From NCBI RefSeq assembly GCF_036607905.1, contig NZ_CP144555.1:4464001-4528000 (forward strand): a stretch of 64,000 nucleotides of DNA, in the 5' to 3' direction. The notes beneath the pieces are model-generated. The model did not search any database, had not been told where the DNA came from, and was given only the letters and a program-made list of their open reading frames with translations. Of this stretch, positions 6,765 to 14,214 are shown piece by piece. The translations under genes and the position numbers were made by a program. Source of the DNA: Streptomyces sp. SCSIO 75703 (GTDB taxonomy: Bacteria; Actinomycetota; Actinomycetes; Streptomycetales; Streptomycetaceae). Positions within the stretch are counted from its first letter, which is position 1. Each line of letters opens with the position of its first letter.

Positions 6765-8126
6765 TCAGGGTCGCCAGGGCACCCGGTGTTCGGTGAGGTG
6801 GGCGAGGACCGCGTGGTTGGCTTCCCAGCCGTCGGGGAACTTGACCAGGGTGCCGAGCTGGACCGGTTCCGTCGACGGGTAGTCGTCGAGCAGCGCGTCC
6901 ACCCCCGCCCGGCAGACGACGATGCACGCGTGCCGGTGACGGGAGGCCAGGACGCACAGGCGGCCCGTCTCCAGGTGGAACGCGGTGGCGTCCGGCCGGC
7001 CCGAGAGCGGGTGCAGCACGACCGTCACGTCGTACTCGCGGCCCTGGAGCCGGTTGGCCGTGTCCACGGTCACCCCGCTCACCCCCAGCGTGGCCAGCGC
7101 CGCGCGCACCGCCGCCGCCTGGTCCCGGTGCGCCGTGCCCACCGCGATCCGCGACGCGGTCAGCGGCACCGGCTCCGGGGAACGCTCCGAGACCGCCGCC
7201 CCGCCCCGGTCCAGCAGCCGCCGGACCACCCGCGCCACCGCCCGCACCGCCTCCGGATCGGTGCGCGGCGTGTGCCGGGCCGGCAGCTCCAGCAGCCCCC
7301 AGCCGGACTCGGCCGCCGCGTCGATCACCCGGTCCGGGCCCGAACCGTCGGACGCGACGGCGAGCGCGAGCCGCCGCTCCCCGGGCCCGGTGCCGCTGCG
7401 GAACGGAGTGAACGGGTAGAACGCGTCGGACACCAGCCGCGCCGCCGACGCCGGCAGCCGCCACGACACCGGGAGCCGGTGCTGGGGCAGCGTCGGATTG
7501 TGCGCCAGCAGCGTCGTCACGGCGGCGGCCGACGGGTCGTACGACAGGCCCGCCCACTGCTCGCCGCCCACCGTCGAGAACGGGTCGAGCTGCCCCGGGT
7601 CGCCCACGAACAGCGCCCGTTCGAAGAGCCCGGCCACGGCCAGCAGCGCGTCCGACCGCATCTGGTACGCCTCGTCGACGATCGCGTGCCGCCACGGCTC
7701 GTCCACCGAGACGTGCGCCCACTTCGCCGCCGTCGACAGGACGACGGGCAGCCCGGCCAGGTCCTTGGCCTTCGCCGAGGTGCGTACGTTCGCCAGCTCC
7801 TCCAGCGCCGGGTCGTAGGCGTCGGCGTCGCTGCTGTGCAGCCGGCCCACCGCCAGCTCCGGCTCCTTCTCGGCGAGCCGCAGCACCAGGTCGTCGACCT
7901 GGGCGTTGGTCTGCGCGACCACCATCAGCGGGCGCCCGGCCCGCGCCAGCTCCAGCGCGGCCCGCACCACGAGCGTCGACTTCCCGGCGCCCGGCGGCGA
8001 GTCGACGACGACGCCGCGCGCGGTGCCGTGCAGCGTGTCGGCGAGGATCGCCTCGGTCGCGCGGCCGGCCTCCGCGCCCGGGTCGAACTCCGGGCGGGCG
8101 GGCGCCGGCACCGTCTCGGCGGTCAC
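6765..8126 (-). CDS. Upf1-like SF1 helicase
   Basis: A 453-aa ATPase. Walker A SPPGAGKST lies at residues 43-51, motif II DEAYQ at 151-155, motif III GDPGQLDPF follows, LQGREYDVTVV is motif V-like, and ASRHRHACIVV is motif VI-like. This set is that of SF1B (Upf1/Dna2-type) helicases. The GTG at 8126 overlaps the upstream stop (GTGA). It is the last gene of a leftward operon with a 530-aa protein and an iron-staple nuclease, so it likely works with them on DNA ends or forks. Its 3' end is the integration site of the island and is intact (HRVPWRP-stop). Cytoplasmic; direction of unwinding not known. Confidence 0.85.
   Translation of the reverse strand: MTAETVPAPARPEFDPGAEAGRATEAILADTLHGTARGVVVDSPPGAGKSTLVVRAALELARAGRPLMVVAQTNAQVDDLVLRLAEKEPELAVGRLHSSDADAYDPALEELANVRTSAKAKDLAGLPVVLSTAAKWAHVSVDEPWRHAIVDEAYQMRSDALLAVAGLFERALFVGDPGQLDPFSTVGGEQWAGLSYDPSAAAVTTLLAHNPTLPQHRLPVSWRLPASAARLVSDAFYPFTPFRSGTGPGERRLALAVASDGSGPDRVIDAAAESGWGLLELPARHTPRTDPEAVRAVARVVRRLLDRGGAAVSERSPEPVPLTASRIAVGTAHRDQAAAVRAALATLGVSGVTVDTANRLQGREYDVTVVLHPLSGRPDATAFHLETGRLCVLASRHRHACIVVCRAGVDALLDDYPSTEPVQLGTLVKFPDGWEANHAVLAHLTEHRVPWRP
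6772..6830. repeat. Right direct repeat of the island (attR-like)
   Basis: Partner of 3175-3233, with 56 of 59 bases identical. It forms the last codons of the intact helicase gene. Since this copy keeps the reading frame, either the island carried a replacement 3' end or the left copy is the newcomer. Confidence 0.85.
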
Positions 8127-9715
8127 AGCACGTCCTCCTCGGTGGGCACGTCGGGGGCCTCGGCGACGGGGTCCTCCGCGCCGGGCGGTCCGCCGTGCGT
8201 CCACGGCGTCTCCTCCGGTTCGGGCAGCCTCGCCCCGCCCCGCTGCTCGTGCTCGAACAGGGTGAAGCAGACCGCGTCGCCCTTCTCCGGCACCGACCCG
8301 GCCTCCGGCTCCTTGCCGCGGCCCATCTTGTCGACGATCCGCAGCACCAGGGCCCCCTCCTCCACCTGTTCCACGAACTCCGCGGTCTGTGCCCGGCCGC
8401 CCAGCGACCGGTACACCCTGACCCGCTCGTCCAGGTGCGGCCGGTCGTCCGTGCGCACCGTGACCAGCGGGCGCGGACCGGGCCGGCGGCCCTCGCTGTA
8501 CGTCATCACCACGTCCACGACCTCCCCGGCGAACGCCTCCCCGGACAGCCGCCGCCCGGCCATCACCAGCGGATCGTCCAGCGCCTCCTGGGCGTCCAGC
8601 CGGGCCTGGTCGCGCTCCCGGCCGGCCAGCTTGTTCGCCGCCGTCACCGCGTCGTCGCGGCGCGGCTGCGGCGGCTCCCCGGAGGTGATCCGGTCCCGGT
8701 GCCCGGTGAACGACCAGCGGTCCCGCGTCCACCGTTCCTCGACGTGCGCCCCCTCGGGCAGCCGCCGCAGCAGTTCCAGCCCGCGCCACACCGCGTCCCA
8801 GGTGGGGCGCGTACGGCTCTCCACCAGATCGCGGATCTCCCGTTCGGCCGCGGTCAGCGCGCCCAGCAGGCGGTCGGCCGCGAGGCCGTCCTCGGCGGCG
8901 GCGAGCGCGTCCCGGGCCCGGTCGTAGCGCTCGATGGCCGGGGCGAGGAGCCGGTTGTCGAAGGCCGGGTCGGTCGCCGGGCCCGCCGGCGGGCACACCA
9001 ACTGCCCGTCCTCGCGGGCCAGCTCGGCCCGGCGCGCGGCCTCGGCGCCGCTGCTCCCGGCGGGCGGGTCGATCCAGGCGAGCAGCGCCCCCAGGTGCTG
9101 GTCCTCCAGGGTGGACTGGCCGGTCGCCCAGTGCCGGCCCAGCAGATCGGTCATCGCGAGCAGCAGCGAGGAGCCGGGCACCCGCGCCCGCTCCCCGTAG
9201 TGGGTGAGCCAGCGGCCCAGCAGCGGCACCCGGGGCGGCGCGGGGTGCGGCGCCTGCGGATCCTGCTCCGCCGTCCGCCGGAACCGCGTCGACCGGCCCA
9301 GCAGCCGCACGTACTCCAGGCCGGCGCGGCTCGGCACGACGATCTGCGCCGCGTCCGCGCACAGCTCGACCTCGACCTTGACGCGGGCACCGGTGCCCGG
9401 GTCCCGCTCGGTGCGCTCGGCGGGCTCCACCGCGCCGGCGTACGCCTCCACGTACGGCAGCACGACGTCCGCCAGTTCGGCTAGGAAACCGAACCGCAGG
9501 TCGCGGTCGCGGGGCTGCGGGACAACCAGCAGGTGCGGGGCGTCCCGGTCGGTGCCGACCAGCGCGCCGAGCGGGGCGCCGGCCTCGCCGGCCGTGGTGA
9601 GCGGCACGAAGACCAGGGGGGTGGCGGACAGGTGCCGGTGCCGGACGGTGGCGGCCGGCTGGGCGCGGCCGGCGCGCACCGCCTCCAGCCGGGCCAGGGT
9701 GGTGATCAGCGACAC
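8123..9715 (-). CDS. Unknown 530-aa protein between nuclease and helicase genes
   Basis: Starts at GTG 9715 (MSLITTLARLEAVRAG), overlapping the nuclease stop by 10 nt, and ends overlapping the helicase start by 4 nt. The N-terminal ~130 residues look alpha/beta (TPLVFVPLTTAGEAG, HLLVVPQPRDRDLRFGF). The middle is helical (ALAAAEDGLAADRLLGALTA), and the C-terminal third carries VVDVVMTYSEGRRPGPRPL and VLRIVDKMGRGKEPE. No catalytic motif, signal or membrane segment is recognised. Tight coupling shows it is made with the nuclease and helicase, so a structural or substrate-binding subunit of one complex is the simplest reading. That role is inferred. Confidence 0.75.
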   Translation of the reverse strand: MSLITTLARLEAVRAGRAQPAATVRHRHLSATPLVFVPLTTAGEAGAPLGALVGTDRDAPHLLVVPQPRDRDLRFGFLAELADVVLPYVEAYAGAVEPAERTERDPGTGARVKVEVELCADAAQIVVPSRAGLEYVRLLGRSTRFRRTAEQDPQAPHPAPPRVPLLGRWLTHYGERARVPGSSLLLAMTDLLGRHWATGQSTLEDQHLGALLAWIDPPAGSSGAEAARRAELAREDGQLVCPPAGPATDPAFDNRLLAPAIERYDRARDALAAAEDGLAADRLLGALTAAEREIRDLVESRTRPTWDAVWRGLELLRRLPEGAHVEERWTRDRWSFTGHRDRITSGEPPQPRRDDAVTAANKLAGRERDQARLDAQEALDDPLVMAGRRLSGEAFAGEVVDVVMTYSEGRRPGPRPLVTVRTDDRPHLDERVRVYRSLGGRAQTAEFVEQVEEGALVLRIVDKMGRGKEPEAGSVPEKGDAVCFTLFEHEQRGGARLPEPEETPWTHGGPPGAEDPVAEAPDVPTEEDVL

Positions 9716-10917
9716 GCGGCCACCTCCGCGGCCTCCCGCAGCGCCCGCGCGCGCAGGGCCGCGGCCCGGCGCAGCGCCGCCACCACCGGGTCGTCCGGAT
9801 CACCGGCCTCCCCACGGGCCGCCGCCAGCACGTCGTCCACCGTGGACAGGCCGCCCAGCTCGGCGCGGACGGGGCGGCCCAGCGGCGTCACCGCGCCCGC
9901 CGTCCGGGACCGCTCCCGGCAGTGGAAGGCCAGCTCGCACGTGGCCAGGCACTCGGGCGCGTACGCCGCCGGGACCGCCTCCACGGCGGCCGTCAGCTCC
10001 TCCGGCGGCAGCTCGGGCGAGAAGCACACGCCCTCCGGCAGGGCCGCGGCGATGTCCTCGACGCGGGTCAGCCGGGCCAGTTGCCGGGCGGTGACCGCGC
10101 GCTGGCGGCGCACGTCGACGGCGGAGGCGGCGGGCAGGTTGGAGAAGTCCTTCGGGCAGACCAGGAGCACCCGGTGCCCCACCCGCGGTGCCCCGGCCGG
10201 CCCCTGCGGCGGAGCGGCCTGGTGCGCGGCGACCCGCTCCAGCGCGAGGACGTACACCGCGGCCTGCCGGGCGGCGGCGCCGACCTTCGCCGGGTCGGCG
10301 GCGCCGTCCAGCATCGGGAACGACTTGATCTCCACGACGGTCCAGCGGCCGTCCGGATGCACGATCACCGCGTCCGGCTCCAGGAACGCGGGCGACCCGG
10401 CGACCTCCAGGGCGAGCATCGGATGGTCCAGCAGGGTCCAGGCACCCGTCTCGGCGGTGGCCTCCCGCAGGGCCAGCGCGGTGCGCGCCGCACGGCCCTC
10501 GGGGCCGGTCGCCGTCAGATCGGGCACCCGCGCGCGGGCGGGCGGCTCCGCGCCCCGGTCCAGCGCCTCGTGCGCGAGCCGCAGCAGCTCGGCACCGCCG
10601 TCGGCCTTGACCCGGGCCTCGAAGGCGTTGCCCCGGGTGAGGGCGAACTGCGACTGCCCGAAGGGCGCCGGCGCCCCCAGCCGCTCCGCCAGCGACGCCT
10701 TGTCCACCCCGGCGCCGTCCAGCAGCGCCCGCCGACCGCACCCCGGGTTGGCGGCGAGGGCGGCCAGGGCGCGGGCGTCCAGCGCCTTGGCGGGGACACC
10801 GGGACCGCGCAGCTCAGCGAGCCGGTGCCGCAGCCCCGTCGCCCGCGTCCGCGGGGGAGGTGTCCGGTCCGGCTTCCGCCGGGGTCCGCTGCTCGCGCTG
10901 CCGTGGAAATCGCTCAC
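9706..10917 (-). CDS. RecB-type PD-(D/E)XK nuclease with four-cysteine iron staple
   Basis: A 403-aa protein counted from GTG 10917. Cys60 in NPGCGRRALL is followed by RGNAFEARV (Glu100), the nuclease core PDAVIVHPDG (Asp182) with VVEIKSF (Glu196, Lys198), and the triad C323-x3-C327-x5-C333. One upstream and three downstream cysteines around a PD-(D/E)XK core is the pattern of AddB, Cas4 and Dna2 nucleases that hold a 4Fe-4S cluster. No strong ribosome site marks the start; TTG 10947 or GTG 10941 are alternatives. Any of these overlaps the PAP2 gene by about 100 nt. It heads the nuclease-unknown-helicase operon. Confidence 0.82.
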   Translation of the reverse strand: MSDFHGSASSGPRRKPDRTPPPRTRATGLRHRLAELRGPGVPAKALDARALAALAANPGCGRRALLDGAGVDKASLAERLGAPAPFGQSQFALTRGNAFEARVKADGGAELLRLAHEALDRGAEPPARARVPDLTATGPEGRAARTALALREATAETGAWTLLDHPMLALEVAGSPAFLEPDAVIVHPDGRWTVVEIKSFPMLDGAADPAKVGAAARQAAVYVLALERVAAHQAAPPQGPAGAPRVGHRVLLVCPKDFSNLPAASAVDVRRQRAVTARQLARLTRVEDIAAALPEGVCFSPELPPEELTAAVEAVPAAYAPECLATCELAFHCRERSRTAGAVTPLGRPVRAELGGLSTVDDVLAAARGEAGDPDDPVVAALRRAAALRARALREAAEVAACR

Positions 10918-11755
10918 CCGCGGAAGTCTGGCATCCGTCACCGACAATCGGGGAACGCGCGGCCCCGTGGCCCGTCGCGTACGCCGCGAACAGCGCCCGC
11001 GACCGGTCCACCGCGCGCAGCACGTACGGGGTCAGCAGCAGGCCCAGGCCCATCACCGCCGCGCCCGCCACCGCGTCGAGGAAGTAGTGGTTGGCGGTGC
11101 CCATCACCACGATCGTGGTGATCAGCGGGTAGAGCACGGCCGCCGCCCTGGTGGCACGGGTGCCGCCGAGCCGCCACAGCATCACCCCGCACCACAGCGC
11201 CCAGCCCACGTGCAGACTCGGCATGGCCGCGTACTGGTTGGTCATCCCGCCCAGTCCGCGCGGCGCGCTCGCCTCGCCGCCCCACCAGCCGTACGAGCTG
11301 TAGTGGGCCATCGTGTCGACGAAGCCGTGGCGCGCGTCCAGCAGCCGGGGCGGGCAGGTCGGGAGCAGCGTGAAGCCGATCAGGCCGATGAACGTGGAGG
11401 TCATCAGCCAGGTGCGGGCCGCCCGGTAGCGCACCGTGCGCGAACGGAAGATCCACACGAGGACGGCGGGCGTCACCACGTAGTGCAGGGAGGCGTACCA
11501 GAAGTCGGCCGGCACGCCGAGCCACGGCTCCCGGGTGAAGACCCGGTTCAGCGGGTGCTCGGCGTTGAGGAACAGGGCCTGCTCCAGGCGGAGGATCGCC
11601 AGGCCGTGGTCGACCGCGTCGGACACGTCGCCGCGCACCAGCAGACGGCCCGCCGAGTAGCACGCGTACACCAGGAGGATCAGCGGCAGCTCGGTCCACC
11701 AGCGCAGCCGAGTCTGCGGGGCCGCCTCGGTGCCCGGTGTCTCGGTGTGCGGCAA
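10814..11755 (-). CDS. PAP2-superfamily membrane protein
   Basis: A 313-aa protein with about six membrane segments (for example ELPLILLVYACYSAG, VVTPAVLVWIF, LMTSTFIGLIGFTLL, AAVLYPLITTIVVMG). PAP2 motifs are CPPRLLD (motif 1-like), AMPSLHVGWA (motif 2) and TANHYFLDAVAG (motif 3, His and Asp). Members are lipid or inositol-phosphate phosphatases or transferases at the membrane; this one looks like the inositol-phosphotransferase branch. The start is TTG 11755 with GGAGG nine nt upstream. The last ~35 residues are low-complexity and overlap the next gene's start by about 104 nt. Linkage to the nuclease operon is probably by transcription only. Confidence 0.82.
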   Translation of the reverse strand: MPHTETPGTEAAPQTRLRWWTELPLILLVYACYSAGRLLVRGDVSDAVDHGLAILRLEQALFLNAEHPLNRVFTREPWLGVPADFWYASLHYVVTPAVLVWIFRSRTVRYRAARTWLMTSTFIGLIGFTLLPTCPPRLLDARHGFVDTMAHYSSYGWWGGEASAPRGLGGMTNQYAAMPSLHVGWALWCGVMLWRLGGTRATRAAAVLYPLITTIVVMGTANHYFLDAVAGAAVMGLGLLLTPYVLRAVDRSRALFAAYATGHGAARSPIVGDGCQTSAGERFPRQREQRTPAEAGPDTSPADAGDGAAAPAR

Positions 11756-11950
11756 TCCGATCGCCCTCCCCCTTCGTCCTCGCGCCCCGGTCGGAGCCGG
11801 CGTGTCACTCTACGGCCTTCGCGGGACCCTCCCGCGGAGCGCCCCCGGCCGGGGAAGACGCCGGGAAAGCCCCCCGGGTTGCCCGTCCGGGGCGTGGGCG
11901 ATGATGGAGGGGTCCCCCCCCTTTCGCACCTCCCCCGGAAAGGCCGCTCC

Positions 11951-12547
11951 ATGGCACCCCGCATCCTGCTGGCCCGGCACGGACAGACGGAGTGGTCGCT
12001 GTCCGGCAGACACACCGGCAGGACCGACGTCCCGCTCCTCGAGGAGGGCCGCCGCGGGGCCAAGCTGCTCGGCGAGCGCCTGCACCGGCCCCCGCTGGAC
12101 GGGCTCCCGGCCGCCGAGGTGCGCACCAGCCCGCTCTCCCGCGCGCGGGAGACGTGCGAACTCGCCGGCTTCGGCGACCGCGCCCGCACCTGGGACACGC
12201 TCATGGAGTGGGACTACGGGGCCTACGAGGGGCTGACGCCCCGGCAGATCCGGGACACGCGGCCGGGCTGGCTGATCTGGCGGGACGGCGTGCCGGGCGG
12301 GGAGAGCCTCGCCGAGGTCACGGCACGCGCCGACGAGGTGGTGGCGTGGGCCCGCGAGGCCGACCGCGACGTGCTGGTCTTCGCCCACGGGCACATCCTG
12401 CGCTCCATCGGCGCCCGCTGGCTCGGCCTCTCCCTGGAGTTCGCGGCCCGCATCCGTCTGAACCCGACCTCCCTGTCCGTCCTCGGGTGGGCCTACGGAG
12501 AGCCGGCCGTCGAGAGCTGGAACGACCAGGGGCACCTGGCGGGTTAG
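11951..12547 (+). CDS. Histidine phosphatase (phosphoglycerate mutase-like)
   Basis: A 198-aa cytoplasmic enzyme. LLARHGQTEW at residues 6-15 holds the phospho-accepting His of the RHG motif, TSPLSRARET supplies the second Arg, EWDYGAYEG is the acid/base region, and VFAHGHILR holds the second catalytic His. The length fits small acid phosphatases of the family rather than glycolytic PGM. The ATG at 11951 follows GGAAAGG at seven nt. It is divergent from the PAP2 gene across a 195-nt spacer. The substrate cannot be told from sequence. Confidence 0.88.
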   Translation: MAPRILLARHGQTEWSLSGRHTGRTDVPLLEEGRRGAKLLGERLHRPPLDGLPAAEVRTSPLSRARETCELAGFGDRARTWDTLMEWDYGAYEGLTPRQIRDTRPGWLIWRDGVPGGESLAEVTARADEVVAWAREADRDVLVFAHGHILRSIGARWLGLSLEFAARIRLNPTSLSVLGWAYGEPAVESWNDQGHLAG

Positions 12548-12601
12548 GACTTGTCGCGAAGCCGCCGCGGACCGCCGGTTCCGGCACGCGCCTCCGCCAC
12601 A

Positions 12602-12651
12602 CCCCAGAGCCCCCACGGCCCCAGAGCCCCCACGGCCCCAGAGCCCCACGG
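12602..12651. repeat. 17-bp tandem repeat, about three copies
   Basis: CCCCAGAGCCCCCACGG repeats with a 17-bp period, the last copy one C short. It fills the spacer between the phosphatase gene and the next rightward gene, just before that gene's ribosome site. Probably replication slippage in C-rich sequence. Confidence 0.85.
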
Positions 12652-12668
12652 CCCCCCCGAGGAGAGAC

Positions 12669-13307
12669 ATGCAGCGGAACCTGGCCGAGCTTGCCCACGC
12701 CGCCCTGACGGCCGCGTCCGGCGCCGGCCCCACACCCTCCCCCGGCGGCGGGCGTTCCGTCGCCGGCACCTGCGTCCGCGGGGACCTCGGCTTCGCGCTG
12801 CTGCGGCACCGGCGCAAGGACGGGCTCGTCGCCGAGGAACTGTACGCCGCGGTCCGCCGGGACGACGGGGCCTGGAGCGACCCGGACCACCTCTCGGGGG
12901 ACGCCGGGGGGATCGACCCCGACGACGCGGGGGAGGTCGCGCGGGTCCTGGGCGGGCGGGCGCTGGTGCCGTGGGGCGGGTCGGAGGCGAGCCTGTACAC
13001 CGGGCGGCCCGGCAGCGACGAGGGGTACGAGACGGTGCGCTTCCACGCGCTGCTGGTGACCCCCGAGGCGGACCGCCTGGACGTCCGGGACGACACGCCG
13101 GGGACCGGCCCCGCCCGGTGGGCGGACCACGGGGGGCCCGTCTCGCGGGTGGCTCTGTTCGCGCTCTTCCCGGGGGAGCGGTTCACCGTCCGCGCGGTGG
13201 CGGGAACGGGCGCCCGCGCGCGGGCGCTGGGCGAGCCGTACGCACTGGCCGGCGTCGACCCCGGGGACGAGGACACGCTTCCGGAGTGGCTCGCCGGGAC
13301 GGAGTAG
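12669..13307 (+). CDS. Hypothetical protein, 212 aa
   Basis: The ATG at 12669 follows GAGGAGAGAC. The N-terminal ~40 residues are low-complexity, then a probable beta-rich domain runs through GTCVRGDLGFALLRHRRKDG, ELYAAVRRDDGAW, GYETVRFHALLVTPEADRLDV and RVALFALFPGERFTVRAV. There is no signal peptide or membrane segment. It stands between the phosphatase and a convergent hypothetical gene. I do not recognise the family. Confidence 0.65.
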   Translation: MQRNLAELAHAALTAASGAGPTPSPGGGRSVAGTCVRGDLGFALLRHRRKDGLVAEELYAAVRRDDGAWSDPDHLSGDAGGIDPDDAGEVARVLGGRALVPWGGSEASLYTGRPGSDEGYETVRFHALLVTPEADRLDVRDDTPGTGPARWADHGGPVSRVALFALFPGERFTVRAVAGTGARARALGEPYALAGVDPGDEDTLPEWLAGTE

Positions 13308-13439
13308 GGCCGGGGGCCTGGTGCGGCGCCGGGCCCGGGGGCCGCCGGTACGCAGCCGGGGCCGGATGCCGTGGCCGGGCGCCGGTGGCCAAGGTCCGGG
13401 GCCGGGGCACGGGCCGCCGGTCCGGCACCTCCCGTCGGC

Positions 13440-13967
13440 TCAGCCCAGCCACTCCCGCAGCAGTCGCTCGCGCTCCCCGCCGCGCGGGGTGCCGTCCGCC
13501 GCGGCGCGGCCCCAGCGCGCCATCGCGGCCAGCGTCGTCGCCGTCGCCCCGGAACCGTCCGCCAGGCGGGCCAGCAGGGCGCGGGAGAGGTCGGCCTCCG
13601 TCGCCGGGTAACCGCCCGCCGCGGCGACGTACGCCTCCAGCGCGTGAGCGCCGCCGGCCGTCGTCACCCGCACCGTCATGAGGCCGGGGGCCTCGGCCAC
13701 CCGGCCGTGGCCGTTCGGGAGGGCCATCTCCCGCATCGTCTGAAGGGCCAGGCCGACTGCCGCGCCGATCCGGCGCGGCAGCGTCCGCACGGGCACGTCC
13801 GACACGGTCAGGGACGTCACGTCCGCCCACGGCAGGAGGTCCTCCCGCCCGTCGCCGAGCGCCGTCACGCCCTCCGGCGTCAGGCGCACGCCGGGGCCCG
13901 GACCGGACGGTTTGGCGCCCACGTACACATCGCCCTCGACGATCCAGAACAGGCCCACCATGGCCAT
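13440..13967 (-). CDS. Hypothetical protein, 175 aa
   Basis: Starts MAMVGLFWIVEGDVYVGAKP at ATG 13967 (13961 also possible), with GGAAG ten nt upstream. The N-terminal half resembles a PH-like or DUF-type beta module (VRLTPEGVTALG, LLPWADVTSLTVSDVPV). The rest carries GLMTVRVTTAGGAHALEAYVAA and a helical end ending LLREWLG. Soluble, with no catalytic motif. Convergent with the 212-aa gene across 132 nt. Function unknown. Confidence 0.65.
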   Translation of the reverse strand: MAMVGLFWIVEGDVYVGAKPSGPGPGVRLTPEGVTALGDGREDLLPWADVTSLTVSDVPVRTLPRRIGAAVGLALQTMREMALPNGHGRVAEAPGLMTVRVTTAGGAHALEAYVAAAGGYPATEADLSRALLARLADGSGATATTLAAMARWGRAAADGTPRGGERERLLREWLG

Positions 13968-14065
13968 CGTTCGCTCACTTCCCCCGACGACGGCACGCCG
14001 CCGTGACTCGCGCGGAAACGGTCAGATCCTTTTCCGCAACGCGCGGAGAAGTCGTCGAGTTCCCC

Positions 14066-14099
14066 GCCCGGCGCCCGGCGCCCGGCGCCCGGCGCCCGG
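14066..14099. repeat. 7-bp tandem repeat GCGCCCG
   Basis: Roughly four and a half copies of GCGCCCG in the 247-nt spacer between two leftward genes. It is a simple-sequence tract with no other feature nearby that I can identify. Confidence 0.85.
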
Positions 14100-14214
14100 A
14101 GCCGGGACACCAGGGCCCGGACACCGGGGAAGGCGGGGCCGCGGCCCGGCCGGTCGGGTGCCGGGCCACGGACCCGCCGGCCCGGTGGGGGACGGGGGAC
14201 GTGCCCGCCGCCGG

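Larger units (their letters stand above)
3175..6771. mobile_element. 3.6-kb integrase-less genomic island in a helicase 3' end
   Basis: Bounded by 59-bp direct repeats at 3175-3233 and 6772-6830. It holds six leftward genes: 68-aa protein, DUF6879, XRE regulator, 85-aa protein, GRDP-like protein and SAM methyltransferase. GC content and codon use are visibly lower than in the flanks, most clearly at 4980-6300. The helicase gene remains full length because the right repeat supplies its 3' end. There is no integrase, excisionase, replication gene or complete transposase inside, so it is either a decayed integrative element or a cargo moved in trans. The repeats are seen directly; site-specific integration is inference. 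Confidence 0.75.

Noticed and set aside
3175..6830. tRNA-targeted integration
   Set aside because: The repeat is the 3' end of a protein gene, not a tRNA. The nearest tRNA (Lys, 1618-1691) has no duplicated 3' end in the window.
6765..9815. A 1016-codon minus-strand frame joining the helicase with sequence upstream
   Set aside because: The upstream half is the wrong frame of the 530-aa gene. The helicase start at 8126 overlaps that gene's stop, and codon bias switches there.
9533..12547. A 1004-codon plus-strand frame ending in the phosphoglycerate mutase-like domain
   Set aside because: Only the part from 11951 has a domain and ribosome site. The rest is antisense to the nuclease and PAP2 genes.
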